Shown: positions 40,820 through 49,773 of the stretch, piece after piece | Numbering within the stretch: position 1 is the first letter of the stretch | Layout: each line of letters begins with the position of its first letter | NCBI RefSeq assembly: GCF_011022235.1 | Contig: NZ_JAAIYP010000036.1 | Location: 62,001 to 126,000, forward strand | Reading direction: 5' to 3' | DNA length: 64,000 nucleotides | Source: Magnetospirillum aberrantis SpK | Lineage (GTDB): Bacteria; Pseudomonadota; Alphaproteobacteria; Rhodospirillales; Magnetospirillaceae | The notes under the pieces: generated by a model | Databases searched by the model: none | The model's input: the letters and a program-made list of their open reading frames with translations, nothing else | What the model was told of the DNA's origin: nothing | Translations under genes and position numbers: made by a program

Positions 40820-42643
40820 TTATTCCACGGTCACCGACTTGGCCAGATTGCGCGGCTGGTCGACGTCGGTGCCCTTGGCGATGGCGACGTGGTAGGCCAG
40901 TAGCTGTACCGGGATGGCGTAAAGGATCGGCGCGACGAAGGGATCGACCTGCGGCAGCTCAACCGTCGCCAGCGCCTTGGTCGCCAGACGGTCGATGCCT
41001 TGCTTGTCCGACAGGAACACCACCTTGCCGCCCCGCGCCACCACTTCCTGGACGTTCGAGGCGGTCTTCTCGTAAAGCTCGTCGGTGGGGCAGACGACGA
41101 TGATCGGCACATGGTCGTCGATCAGCGCGATGGGGCCGTGCTTCAACTCGCCCGAGGCATAACCCTCGGCGTGGATGTAGCTGACTTCCTTGAGCTTGAG
41201 CGCCCCCTCAAGAGCGATGGGATAGCCGGTGCCGCGGCCCAGATAGATGACGTCGCGAGCCGGGGCGATGGTCTCGGCGATCTCGCGCAGACGGTGTTCC
41301 TGACGCAGGACAGCCGAGACGTTGGCCGGAACTTCGGCCAAAGCCTGGCACAGCCGGGCTTCTTCGGCGGCATCCATCTTTCCCTTGGCCCGCGCCATGG
41401 ACACGGCGATGCCGGCCAGCACCACCAGTTGGGTGGTGAACGCCTTGGTCGAGGCGACGCCGATCTCGGGTCCCGCCTGGGTCAGCAGCGCCACCTCGGA
41501 TTCGCGGGCGATGGTGCTTTCGGCGACGTTGACCAGGGCCAGAGTGTGCTGGCCGTGCGCCTTGCAATAGCGCAGCGCCGCCAGGGTGTCGGCGGTTTCA
41601 CCCGATTGCGAGATGAAGATGGCCAGACCGCCGGGGCTGAGCACCGGTTCGCGATAGCGGAATTCCGAGGCGATCTCGACCTCGACCGCGACGCGGGCCA
41701 GCTTTTCGATCCAATAGCGCGCCACCGAACCGGCGTAGAACGAGGTGCCGCAGGCGACGATGGTTACCTTGGAGACCGCGCCCAGGTCGAACGGCACCGC
41801 CGGCAGGGTCAGCGTGCGGGTCGCCGGATTCAACATGGTGTTCAGCGTGTCGCCGATCACCTGAGGCTGTTCGAAGATTTCCTTGACCATGAAATGGCGG
41901 TGCTGACCCTTGCCGATCAGCGCCCCCGACAATTGGGTCAGCCGCACCTCGCGCTCGACCGCCTTGCCGTCGCGGTCGAACACCTGCACCGAATCCGGGC
42001 GGATCACCGCCCAATCGCCATCGGCGAGATAGCTGATCTTTTGGGTGAGCGGCGCCAGGGCCAGGGCGTCGGAGCCCAGGAACATCTCGCCATCGCCGTA
42101 ACCCAGCGCCAGCGGGCTGCCCTCGCGCGCGGCGATCAGCAGATCGTCATGGCCGGCGAAGATGATGCCCAGGGCGAAGGCGCCGTGCAGACGCTTGAGC
42201 GCGGCGGCGGTCGCCTCCTCAGGTAGCTTGCCTTGAGCCAGATGGAAGTCGATGAGCTGGGCCACAACCTCGGTGTCGGTGTCGCTTTCGAAGACTTGGC
42301 CGGCGGCGACCAGTTCGGCCTTGAGCTCGGAATAGTTCTCGATGATGCCGTTGTGCACCACCGCGACACGAGCGGTGGCATGCGGATGGGCGTTGCACTC
42401 GTTCGGCACGCCGTGGGTCGCCCAGCGGGTGTGGCCGATGCCCAGATGGCCCGCCAGCGGCTTGGTTTTCAGCAGGTTTTCCAGGTTGACCAGCTTGCCT
42501 TCGGCCCGGCGGCGGTCAATGTGGCCGCCGACCAAGGTGGCGATGCCGGCCGAATCGTAACCGCGATATTCCAGCCGACGCAGTCCCTCGACCAGCGAGG
42601 ACGCGACGTCGCCCTTGCCGATGATGCCGACGATGCCGCACAT
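40820..42643 (-). CDS. glmS: Glutamine-fructose-6-phosphate aminotransferase (isomerizing)
   Basis: 607 aa, usual length. It makes glucosamine-6-phosphate, the first step to UDP-GlcNAc. The N-terminal glutaminase begins MCGIVGIIGKG with catalytic Cys2 after Met removal. The two SIS sugar-isomerase domains are seen at CGTSFYAGSVARYWIE and FLGRG-type YLGRGTGYPIALEGALKLKE. The C-terminus DQPRNLAKSVTVE is conserved; the codons for this end are the TnsD recognition site in Tn7 systems. glmU lies 15 bp upstream in the same operon. Confidence 0.98.
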   Translation of the reverse strand: MCGIVGIIGKGDVASSLVEGLRRLEYRGYDSAGIATLVGGHIDRRRAEGKLVNLENLLKTKPLAGHLGIGHTRWATHGVPNECNAHPHATARVAVVHNGIIENYSELKAELVAAGQVFESDTDTEVVAQLIDFHLAQGKLPEEATAAALKRLHGAFALGIIFAGHDDLLIAAREGSPLALGYGDGEMFLGSDALALAPLTQKISYLADGDWAVIRPDSVQVFDRDGKAVEREVRLTQLSGALIGKGQHRHFMVKEIFEQPQVIGDTLNTMLNPATRTLTLPAVPFDLGAVSKVTIVACGTSFYAGSVARYWIEKLARVAVEVEIASEFRYREPVLSPGGLAIFISQSGETADTLAALRYCKAHGQHTLALVNVAESTIARESEVALLTQAGPEIGVASTKAFTTQLVVLAGIAVSMARAKGKMDAAEEARLCQALAEVPANVSAVLRQEHRLREIAETIAPARDVIYLGRGTGYPIALEGALKLKEVSYIHAEGYASGELKHGPIALIDDHVPIIVVCPTDELYEKTASNVQEVVARGGKVVFLSDKQGIDRLATKALATVELPQVDPFVAPILYAIPVQLLAYHVAIAKGTDVDQPRNLAKSVTVE

Positions 42644-42658
42644 GTGCGTTTGCTCCCG

Positions 42659-44008
42659 TTACTTGCCGTTGGGTTTGTCGGCGCGCTTCTTGTCGCGGAA
42701 GCGGTCGGCCCAGCCCGAAAGTTCCATCTGGTTGGCGCGGGTCACCGCCAGCGCGCCGGGACTGACGTCGCGGGTCACCACCGACCCGGCGCCGACGATG
42801 GCTCCGGCGCCGATCTTGATCGGCGCCACCAGCGACGAATTGGAACCGATGAAGGCGCCGGCACCGATATCGGTGAACGACTTATTGAAGCCGTCGTAAT
42901 TGCAGGTGATAGTCCCCGCGCCCACATTGGCGCCGGCCCCGACACGGGCGTCGCCCACATAGGTCAGGTGGTTGACCTTGGCGCCGTCTTCCAGCACCGC
43001 CTTCTTGATCTCGACGAAATTGCCCACATGGCACCTAGCCCCCACCTCGGCGCCGGGACGCAGACGGGCATAGGGACCGACATCGGCGCCGTCGGCGATC
43101 GAGCATTGCTCGAAATGACAGAAACCCTTGATGACCACGCCATCGCCGACCGTGACGCCGGGACCGAACACCACATGCGGCCACACCACCACGTCGCGGC
43201 CCAGCTTGGTGTCCCAGGCAAACCACACGCTGGCCGGATCGATCAGGGTGGCGCCGTCTTCCATGGCGCGGTCACGCAGACGGGCCTGGGCAACGGCTTC
43301 GGCATCCGCCAGTTCGACACGGGAATTGACGCCCAGCAACTCCTCTTCCTCGCCCAGCACGAAGGAACAGGTGGCGCCGTCGGCACGGGCCAGAGACACC
43401 AGATCGGTCAGGTAATACTCGCCCTTGGCGTTGTCGTTGCCGATCCGCTCGACCAGCCCCCATAGGCGGTTGCCGTCGATGGCCATGACGCCGGAGTTGC
43501 ACAGCGGAATCTCGCGCTGGTCGTGGTTGGCGTCCTTCCATTCGACAATGGCCTTGAGCCCTTCGGCGCCGACCACCAGACGGCCGTAATGACCCGCATC
43601 CCGAGGCTTGAAACCCAGCACCACCACCGCCGGGTCCTTGGGGCCGCGCCGTTCGGCCAGCATGCGCTCCAGCGTCTCGCGGGTGATCAGCGGGGTGTCG
43701 CCGTAAAGCACCAGAACGTCGCCGGTGAAATCGGCCAGCGCCTCTCGCGCCTGCCTTACCGCGTGCCCGGTTCCCTGGCGTTCGCCCTGCACCACCGTCT
43801 TGGCGGGGGCCACCGCCTCGGCCACCTGATCCATGCCGGGCCCGACCACCACCACCACGCGGTCGGGATTGAGGCCCGAAATGGTATCCATCAAATGGCT
43901 GACCATGGGACGGCCGGCCAAGGGATGCATGACCTTGGGCAGGTCGGATTTCATGCGGGTGCCCATGCCGGCGGCGAGAACGATGATCGCGAGCTGAGAA
44001 GAGGCCAT
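42659..44008 (-). CDS. glmU: Bifunctional GlmU (GlcNAc-1-P uridyltransferase / GlcN-1-P acetyltransferase)
   Basis: 449 aa. The N-terminal pyrophosphorylase domain shows LAAGMGTRMKSDLPKVMHPL, and VLYGDTPLI follows. The C-terminal left-handed beta-helix is seen as hexapeptide repeats (VGPYARLRPGAEVGARCHVG; VGAGANVGAGTITCNYDG) with the catalytic His region around HLTYVGDA. It completes UDP-GlcNAc synthesis for peptidoglycan and lipid A, with glmS just downstream. Confidence 0.97.
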   Translation of the reverse strand: MASSQLAIIVLAAGMGTRMKSDLPKVMHPLAGRPMVSHLMDTISGLNPDRVVVVVGPGMDQVAEAVAPAKTVVQGERQGTGHAVRQAREALADFTGDVLVLYGDTPLITRETLERMLAERRGPKDPAVVVLGFKPRDAGHYGRLVVGAEGLKAIVEWKDANHDQREIPLCNSGVMAIDGNRLWGLVERIGNDNAKGEYYLTDLVSLARADGATCSFVLGEEEELLGVNSRVELADAEAVAQARLRDRAMEDGATLIDPASVWFAWDTKLGRDVVVWPHVVFGPGVTVGDGVVIKGFCHFEQCSIADGADVGPYARLRPGAEVGARCHVGNFVEIKKAVLEDGAKVNHLTYVGDARVGAGANVGAGTITCNYDGFNKSFTDIGAGAFIGSNSSLVAPIKIGAGAIVGAGSVVTRDVSPGALAVTRANQMELSGWADRFRDKKRADKPNGK

Positions 44009-44102
44009 GCCGAAAGGTCATACCCAAGCGGTTGCGGTAGCGGCGGGAAGGTGCCACAAAGGCGGCTTGTGAGCCAGTCAATCTTTGTTGCGGAAGGTTT
44101 CA

Positions 44103-44768
44103 ATGCATCAGGCCAGGCGCGCCGTTTTGTTCGACCTTGACGGCACATTGATTCACTCGTTGCCCGACCTGACGGCGGCGCTCAACCGCATCCTCGCCGA
44201 AGAGGGGCGCGCGGCCGTCACCGAAGCCGATGTCGGCCCCATGGTCGGCGACGGCGCCCATACCCTGGTCGAGCGCGCCTTCGCCGCGCGGGGTGGCCTG
44301 CCCGGCCCGGTGGAACCGCTGCTGAAGCGCTTCCTCGATTTCTACGAAGCCAACGCCACCGTGCTGACCCGGCCCTTTCCCCAGGTGGTGGACACCCTGA
44401 TCCGTCTGAAGCAGCACGGCGTCGCCTTGGCGGTATGCACCAACAAGCCCACCGCCGCCACCCGCGAGATTCTGCGGGCGCTGGACCTCGAACAATATTT
44501 CGCGGTGGTGGTGGGGGGCGACGACACCCCGGCGCTGAAACCCAACCCGGTCCATGTGGACACCGTGCTCGACCGCTTGGGCGTCGCACGCGAGGCGGCG
44601 GTGTTCGTCGGCGATTCCGTCAACGACGTGTTGGCCGCCAAGGGCGCCGGCCTGCCTTGCATCGTCGTCAGCTTCGGCTATTCACGCACCCCGGCCAGCG
44701 AATTGGGGGCCAATCTGGTGGTGGACGAATTCCGTTATGTGGGCGACGCGGTGATCGGGCGGGACTGA
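44103..44768 (+). CDS. gph: Phosphoglycolate phosphatase-like HAD hydrolase
   Basis: 221 aa from the ATG at 44103, with GGAAGG upstream; a TTG six codons earlier is the alternative. HAD motifs are AVLFDLDGTLIHSL (nucleophile Asp), VCTNKPTAATREIL, and VFVGDSVNDVLAAKGAGLP. The cap domain spans about 20-85. It probably removes 2-phosphoglycolate arising from DNA repair or oxygenase side reactions. It is divergent from glmU and overlaps the convergent methyltransferase gene by 34 bp. Confidence 0.88.
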   Translation: MHQARRAVLFDLDGTLIHSLPDLTAALNRILAEEGRAAVTEADVGPMVGDGAHTLVERAFAARGGLPGPVEPLLKRFLDFYEANATVLTRPFPQVVDTLIRLKQHGVALAVCTNKPTAATREILRALDLEQYFAVVVGGDDTPALKPNPVHVDTVLDRLGVAREAAVFVGDSVNDVLAAKGAGLPCIVVSFGYSRTPASELGANLVVDEFRYVGDAVIGRD

Positions 44769-46234
44769 ACGGCCCCGGCGGCCACCAGGCCCGGCCGTCG
44801 TTCCACGATGAACCCGTCGTAAAGGCGGCGCGTCTCCGCCAGGTTCTCGGCCTGGCCCTCGAGCCAGCGGCCCCCCCGGCGCAACCGTTTGCCCCGCCCG
44901 CTCAGGATCGTCCACACCGCCATCGGCACGTCGGCGGCGCCGGCGGCCTCGACCGCCAGGAACAGACGGTCGAGGAAGTCCACCACCACCGCCGTCCCCC
45001 ATTCCGGCGCAGCCAATTGCCGGATCGCCGGCGCCCCCCGGTTGGCGGCCAGAATGGCGGCGTTCAGCCGTGCGCACCGCGTGCTGTCGCCCGCTTCCAG
45101 CGACGGCGCCGCCAAACCAAGCCCCACCAGCGCCAGCACCGCCTCGACCACCGTTTCGAAATCGCCGGGCAGGTCGGACAGCGAACATGGCCCCGCCGCC
45201 AGCGCCTCGGCCAACGGACGATAGATCGCGCGCGGAAAATCCTGGACGCCACCCGGCGCGGTAACGGTATCGGGAATGTCGGACACCGGCACGGTCAGCA
45301 CGAAACGCAGCATTTCCAACCCGGCGCGCCGTTCGCCGGCCCCCAGACGACGCGGCGCCTTGACGAACAGGTCGCGACGGAAACGGCGGGCGGTCAACAC
45401 GTCGCGCAGGGTTTCATCGCCATCGGGCAGGGGCAGATGCGCGGGCGCCACCTGCCAATGGTCCAGATGGTCGAGCAGCGTGCTCGACGCGCAAAACGAC
45501 AAACCCGCCCTGGCCATGTCACGGGCCACCTGGGCCGAGGTGAACGGCGTCCAGGCGCGGTTCAGGTATTCGTGGGCGATGTAACCGTCGGATTTGGCTT
45601 GCAACGCCTCGACCAAGGCAGCGGCCGAGGGATTGTCGGCGAAATAGCCGCCCTGGTCGGCCAAGCGGCGCAACCGCGTCAGGGCATGGTCGATGCGCTG
45701 GGACAACGTCCCCTGGGCGTTTTCCACCGCATCCATCAACAATGCCCGCACCGGCATGTCCGGCCCCCAGCCGGGCAGGCAATTGTAACTGACGTACAAG
45801 ACCCCACCGGGCCGCAGCCGGCGGGCGGCGATGTCTTGCAAGGTGGCGCGAACCCCGGCGTCCACCCAGGTCCATACCCCGTGCAGGACGATGGCATCCA
45901 AATCGGCCCCGCCCTGGCGGCGGGCGAAGTCGGCGAAGCTTTCACAACGAAGGTCGAGGTTGTCGGCACCCGCCGCCGCCGCCAAAGCCTTGGCCCCGTC
46001 GATATGGCGCGGCAACAGGTCGATGGCGGTGAACCGTGCCTGGGGATGCAGCGCCGCCAGCACCATGCTGGTCAACCCCTGGCCGCAGCCCAACTCGGCA
46101 TAGGAAAAACCGTCTCCGGCGACAAAGGGGGAAGCATGGCCCCGTGCCAGCAAGGCGAAGGCCATGTGGGCCGGCGCCATCTCGGGATAAAAGGCATGGG
46201 TGTACTCGGTGTCGATCACCGCCTGGTGCCACAT
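44735..46234 (-). CDS. Class I SAM methyltransferase with regulatory domain
   Basis: 499 aa from the ATG 2 bp downstream of znuB; the frame is open further upstream inside znuB but that is not used. Motif I is FSYAELGCGQGLTSMVLAAL at about 45-65, and the family's ARFTAIDLLPRHI and YVSYNCLPGWG blocks follow, typical of methyltransferases that carry a PF10119-type regulatory domain in the middle. The substrate is unknown. Same-strand adjacency to znuCB may reflect read-through rather than a zinc-related role. Confidence 0.78.
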   Translation of the reverse strand: MWHQAVIDTEYTHAFYPEMAPAHMAFALLARGHASPFVAGDGFSYAELGCGQGLTSMVLAALHPQARFTAIDLLPRHIDGAKALAAAAGADNLDLRCESFADFARRQGGADLDAIVLHGVWTWVDAGVRATLQDIAARRLRPGGVLYVSYNCLPGWGPDMPVRALLMDAVENAQGTLSQRIDHALTRLRRLADQGGYFADNPSAAALVEALQAKSDGYIAHEYLNRAWTPFTSAQVARDMARAGLSFCASSTLLDHLDHWQVAPAHLPLPDGDETLRDVLTARRFRRDLFVKAPRRLGAGERRAGLEMLRFVLTVPVSDIPDTVTAPGGVQDFPRAIYRPLAEALAAGPCSLSDLPGDFETVVEAVLALVGLGLAAPSLEAGDSTRCARLNAAILAANRGAPAIRQLAAPEWGTAVVVDFLDRLFLAVEAAGAADVPMAVWTILSGRGKRLRRGGRWLEGQAENLAETRRLYDGFIVERRPGLVAAGAVQSRPITASPT

Positions 46235-46236
46235 GG

Positions 46237-47022
46237 TCAGCCCCGCCCCGGTACGGCACGCGACGCCAGGAATACCCCCAACGCAGCCACCACCACCGAC
46301 GGACCCGACGGCGTGTCGAACCGCCACGACGCCCCCAGCCCCAACACCACCGCCGCCGCCCCCACCAGCACGGCCAACGCCGCCATCTGTTCCGGGGTGC
46401 GGGCGAAACGGCGGGCGGTGGCGGCGGGAACCACCAGCAAGGCGGTGACCAGCAAGATGCCCACAACCTTCATGGCGGCGGCAACCACCAACGCCACCAG
46501 CACCATCAGGCCCAGCCGGGCGCGCTCCACCGCGTGCCCCTCGACGGCGGCCAGATCCTCGTCGATGGTGATGGCCACCAGCGACCGCCACAACACCGCC
46601 AATGCCGCCAGCAACACCGCGCCACCGCCCCACATCACCGCCACGTCGAACCAGTCGAGCGACAAGATGTCGCCCAACAGCCAGCCCATGACGTTGATCC
46701 GGGCATCCTGCATCAGCGACAGCACCACCAATCCAAGAGCCAACGCACCGTGGGACAGGATGCCGAGAACGGTGTCGGACGCCAGGTCGCGGCGACGCTG
46801 CATCAACCCGACGGCAAGCGCCAAGGTCAGCGACAGGGCGGCGATGCCGATGCCGAAATCCAGATCCAGCAACGCCCCCAGCACCACCCCCAAAAGCGCG
46901 GCATGGGCCAAGGTGTCGCCGAAATAGGCCATGCGCCGCCACACCACGAAACAGCCGAACGGCCCGGCCACCACGGCCAAGGCCAGACCGCCAGCCAGGG
47001 CACGGGCAAGAAACTCATCCAT
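46237..47022 (-). CDS. znuB: Zinc ABC transporter permease ZnuB
   Basis: 261 aa from the ATG at 47022 (overlaps znuC by 8 bp). An ABC-3 family permease with about 8 membrane helices. AGPFGCFVVWRRMAYFGDTL followed by AHAALLGV is the conserved ABC-3 start, and VVGILLVTALLVVPAATAR is the conserved late helix pair. It forms the membrane channel of the ZnuABC zinc importer, fed by the binding protein at 48355. Confidence 0.93.
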   Translation of the reverse strand: MDEFLARALAGGLALAVVAGPFGCFVVWRRMAYFGDTLAHAALLGVVLGALLDLDFGIGIAALSLTLALAVGLMQRRRDLASDTVLGILSHGALALGLVVLSLMQDARINVMGWLLGDILSLDWFDVAVMWGGGAVLLAALAVLWRSLVAITIDEDLAAVEGHAVERARLGLMVLVALVVAAAMKVVGILLVTALLVVPAATARRFARTPEQMAALAVLVGAAAVVLGLGASWRFDTPSGPSVVVAALGVFLASRAVPGRG

Positions 47023-47797
47023 GATGGGAACATCCTGGTCCGTGTCCGTGTTCCGTCCCGCCCACCGAACCGTCGGCCAGATGCTGGTGATCGTGGACGT
47101 GGGTATAGACCGCCAGACTGTTGGCGACACGGGCACCGAACAGCGCCAGATATTCCGGGTGACGGCTGACAGCTTCGGGATGGCCGGCGCAACAGACATG
47201 GCGGTTCAGGCACACCACCTCGTCGGTGGCGGCCATCACCACATGCAGATCATGGCTGACCATCAACACGCCGGTTCCCTGGGTGCGGGCGAAATCGGCG
47301 ATCAAATCGTAGATTTCCGCCTGTCCGGCCATGTCGACGCCGCCCACCGGCTCGTCCAGCACCAGCAGACGCGGCCGGCGCAGCACGGCACGAGCCAACA
47401 TCACCCGCTGCAACTCGCCCCCCGACAATTGCACCACCTGACGGCCCAACACATGGCCGGCGCCGACCCGTTCCAGCGCGGCTTCCTGTTCCGGGCGCGA
47501 GGCACGGGGCGCGGCCATGGACAGGAAACGGCGGACCGAAAGCGGCAGGGTCGGCTCGACGTTCAGACTTTGCGGCACATAGCCGACCACCATCCCCTCG
47601 GCCCGCGTCACCTTGCCGGAATCGGGGGCAAGCAATCCCAACGCCACCTTGACCAAGGTGGACTTGCCGGCGCCGTTGGGGCCGACAATGGTGACGATGC
47701 GGCCCGGCCGCACCGCCAGCGACACGCCGGACAACACGGTTTGACCGCCACGCACCAGCGACGCACCCTCAATGGACACCAGCGCCGGGGCGGTCAT
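47015..47797 (-). CDS. znuC: Zinc ABC transporter ATPase ZnuC
   Basis: 260 aa from the ATG overlapping zur (ATGA). Walker A is IVGPNGAGKSTLVKV, signature motif LSGGELQRVMLARAV, Walker B RLLVLDEPVGGVD and the H-loop VMVSHDLHVV region. The C-terminus is His-rich (THVHDHQHLAD...HGHGPGCSHHG), a common zinc-binding tail in ZnuC. It powers zinc uptake with ZnuB. Confidence 0.95.
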   Translation of the reverse strand: MTAPALVSIEGASLVRGGQTVLSGVSLAVRPGRIVTIVGPNGAGKSTLVKVALGLLAPDSGKVTRAEGMVVGYVPQSLNVEPTLPLSVRRFLSMAAPRASRPEQEAALERVGAGHVLGRQVVQLSGGELQRVMLARAVLRRPRLLVLDEPVGGVDMAGQAEIYDLIADFARTQGTGVLMVSHDLHVVMAATDEVVCLNRHVCCAGHPEAVSRHPEYLALFGARVANSLAVYTHVHDHQHLADGSVGGTEHGHGPGCSHHG

Positions 47798-48285
47798 GCC
47801 AAGCCCCCCTGGGCCCGACAGGCCGGACAAATTCCGTCCACCTCGACCGTCTGGCGGCTGACGGCGAAGCCCAGCCTGGCGGCGGCGGCGGCGATGACGC
47901 TGTCGATGGCCGGATCGTCCAGTTCGACCGCCGTGCCGCATCGTTCGCACAACAGGAACTGGCCGGCATGGGGCACCCCCGGACGGCTGCAACCGGTATA
48001 GGCGTTCAACCGTTCGATCCGATGGATCAGACCATGGGCCAACAGGAAATCCAGCGCGCGGTAAACGGTGGGCGGCGCGGCGCAGAAGCCTTCGCGCCCC
48101 AGCATGTCCAACAGGGCATAGGCCCCCACCGGAGCATGCCCCTGTTGCCACACCAATTCGAGCACGCGGCGACGCACATCGGTCAGACGCGCCCCGCGAC
48201 GGCGACATTCCGCCTCGGCCGCGTCCAGGGCGTGGCTTACGCAGGCATGGTGGTCATGGTCGGCGGATGGAAACGCGGTCGGCAT
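47794..48285 (-). CDS. zur: Zinc uptake regulator (Fur family)
   Basis: 163 aa. Fur-type winged helix: RRRGARLTDVRRRVLELVW and the recognition segment AAPPTVYRALDFLLAHGLIH. Structural zinc cysteines are in LLCERCGTA and ICPACRAQ. It represses zinc import genes when zinc is plentiful. A strong Zur box lies 13 bp upstream of the start codon, implying autoregulation together with the divergent znuA transcript. Confidence 0.93.
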   Translation of the reverse strand: MPTAFPSADHDHHACVSHALDAAEAECRRRGARLTDVRRRVLELVWQQGHAPVGAYALLDMLGREGFCAAPPTVYRALDFLLAHGLIHRIERLNAYTGCSRPGVPHAGQFLLCERCGTAVELDDPAIDSVIAAAAARLGFAVSRQTVEVDGICPACRAQGGLA

Positions 48286-48298
48286 GCTTGGCAGGTCC

Positions 48299-48321
48299 GA
48301 AATGTTATATTATAACGTTGC
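48299..48321. promoter_or_regulatory. Zur box between zur-znuCB and znuA
   Basis: A 23-bp near-palindrome, GAAATGTTATA-T-TATAACGTTGC, with 9 of 11 positions symmetric. It closely fits the alphaproteobacterial Zur consensus as I recall it (GAAATGTTATAnTATAACATTTC). It lies 13 bp from the zur start and about 33 bp from the znuA start, so one site can control both divergent transcripts. Confidence 0.9.
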
Positions 48322-48354
48322 TTCTTGACCCGCATCATGACATGGAGCCCTGAC

Positions 48355-49338
48355 ATGGGGAAGCCCCTCGCCCCGTTGCTGTCCCGCACCGCGTTCGCGG
48401 TCGCCGCCCTTTGCGCCACCGTGTCCCCGGCATGGGCCGAGACACCCAAGGTGGTCGCCTCGATCCAGCCATTGCATTCACTGGTGGCGTCGGTGATGAA
48501 AGGAGTCGGCGAACCGGGATTGATCGTCTCTGGCCCCCAATCCGGGCACACCTATACCCTGAAGCCGTCGGACGCCCGCGCCCTCAAGGCGGCGCAACTG
48601 GTCGTACTGGTGGACGACAACTTCGAAACCTTCCTGGCCAAACCGCTGAAGAGCCGCAAGGACAGTCTGGACGTCATCGCCATGGCCGACCTGCCGGGCG
48701 CGGTCAGCCTTGCCACCCGCAAGGGCGGAGCGTGGGAGGAAGACACGGACGACGACCACGGTGACGATGATCACGACCATGAGCACGAGCATGAACATCA
48801 TGGCCACAGCCATGGCCCGATCGACGGCCATGTCTGGTTGGATCCGACCAACGCCCGCCTGCTGGTGGTTGCCGTCGCCGACCGGCTGAGCGAGGTGGAT
48901 GCCGCCCATGCCGATGTCTACCAAGGCAACGCCAAGGCGACCATCGCCCGTCTTGACGCGCTGGATGCCGAGATCAAGGCCAAGCTGGCGCCGGTGACGC
49001 ACAAGCCGTTCGTGGTCTTTCACGACGCCTACCAGTATTTCGAGAAGCGTTACGGCCTGAGTGCCGCCGGTTCGGTCACCGTCGATCCCGACCGTCCGCC
49101 ATCGGCGCGCCGTCTGGCCGAACTGCGCGACCGCCTGCGCGCCGCCGGGGCCGCCTGTGTGTTCCGCGAACCGCAATTCCCCGCCCCGGTGGTCAAGACC
49201 CTGGCCGATTCCGCCGGTGCCCGCCAAGGCGTGCTCGATCCCCTGGGGGCCGACATCGCCGCCGGTCCTGACCAGTATTTCACCCTGATGGGCCGCATGG
49301 CCGACAATCTGGTGTCGTGCCTGGGCACGCCCGGATGA
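48355..49338 (+). CDS. znuA: Periplasmic zinc-binding protein ZnuA
   Basis: 327 aa from the ATG at 48355 with GGAG 8 bp upstream. The Sec signal peptide LLSRTAFAVAALCATVSPAWA ends in AWA. Zinc ligands are expected in QPLHSLVASV, GHVWLDPTN and the later FHDAYQYFEKRYG. A His/Asp-rich loop lies between residues 130 and 155 (DDHDHEHEHEHHGHSHG), a hallmark of ZnuA. It delivers zinc to ZnuBC. It is the first gene of a unit that continues into hisI and cobW. Confidence 0.95.
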   Translation: MGKPLAPLLSRTAFAVAALCATVSPAWAETPKVVASIQPLHSLVASVMKGVGEPGLIVSGPQSGHTYTLKPSDARALKAAQLVVLVDDNFETFLAKPLKSRKDSLDVIAMADLPGAVSLATRKGGAWEEDTDDDHGDDDHDHEHEHEHHGHSHGPIDGHVWLDPTNARLLVVAVADRLSEVDAAHADVYQGNAKATIARLDALDAEIKAKLAPVTHKPFVVFHDAYQYFEKRYGLSAAGSVTVDPDRPPSARRLAELRDRLRAAGAACVFREPQFPAPVVKTLADSAGARQGVLDPLGADIAAGPDQYFTLMGRMADNLVSCLGTPG

Positions 49339-49380
49339 ATGTTCTATAGAGTAAGGACGTTTCAAAGCGGAGCCCAGGTC

Positions 49381-49773
49381 ATGACCGACGCCCAGGCGGC
49401 GCTTGCCGCCATTTCCTTCAATGCCGACGGGCTTGTTCCCGCCATCGCCCAGCAATTCGACACCGGCGAGGTGCTGATGATGGCGTGGATGAACCGCGAG
49501 GCGGTAGCCGAGACGCTGGCGACCGGGCGGGTGTGCTATTACTCCCGCTCACGCAAGGGATTGTGGCGCAAGGGCGAGACCTCGGGCCAGCAACAACACC
49601 TGAAAGAGTTCCTGATCGATTGTGACGGCGACACCATCTTGGTCAAAGTGGACCAGGACGGGGTCGCCTGTCACACCGGCCGCCGCACCTGTTTCTACAC
49701 CGCCGCCCGCCCCGAAGGGCTGGTCGAGGTCGCGACGGTCCAGGTCGATCCCAAGGATTTGTACGGAAAATGA
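49381..49773 (+). CDS. hisI: Phosphoribosyl-AMP cyclohydrolase
   Basis: 130 aa from the ATG with GGAG upstream. Histidine biosynthesis step 3, a zinc metalloenzyme. Signature: [34 protein letters not shown] and [21 protein letters not shown] with the zinc cysteines present (DCD, VAC, RTC). It lies between znuA and a CobW GTPase and overlaps the latter by 4 bp. HisI paralogues and COG0523 GTPases both occur in Zur regulons elsewhere, so zinc-limited expression is plausible. Whether this is the only hisI copy cannot be told here. Confidence 0.93.
   Translation: MTDAQAALAAISFNADGLVPAIAQQFDTGEVLMMAWMNREAVAETLATGRVCYYSRSRKGLWRKGETSGQQQHLKEFLIDCDGDTILVKVDQDGVACHTGRRTCFYTAARPEGLVEVATVQVDPKDLYGK

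Noticed and set aside
49339..49362. Possible second Zur-like site just after znuA (GTTCTATAGAGTAAGG)
   Set aside because: Only the central CTATAG is symmetric; the outer half-sites do not match the box at 48299.
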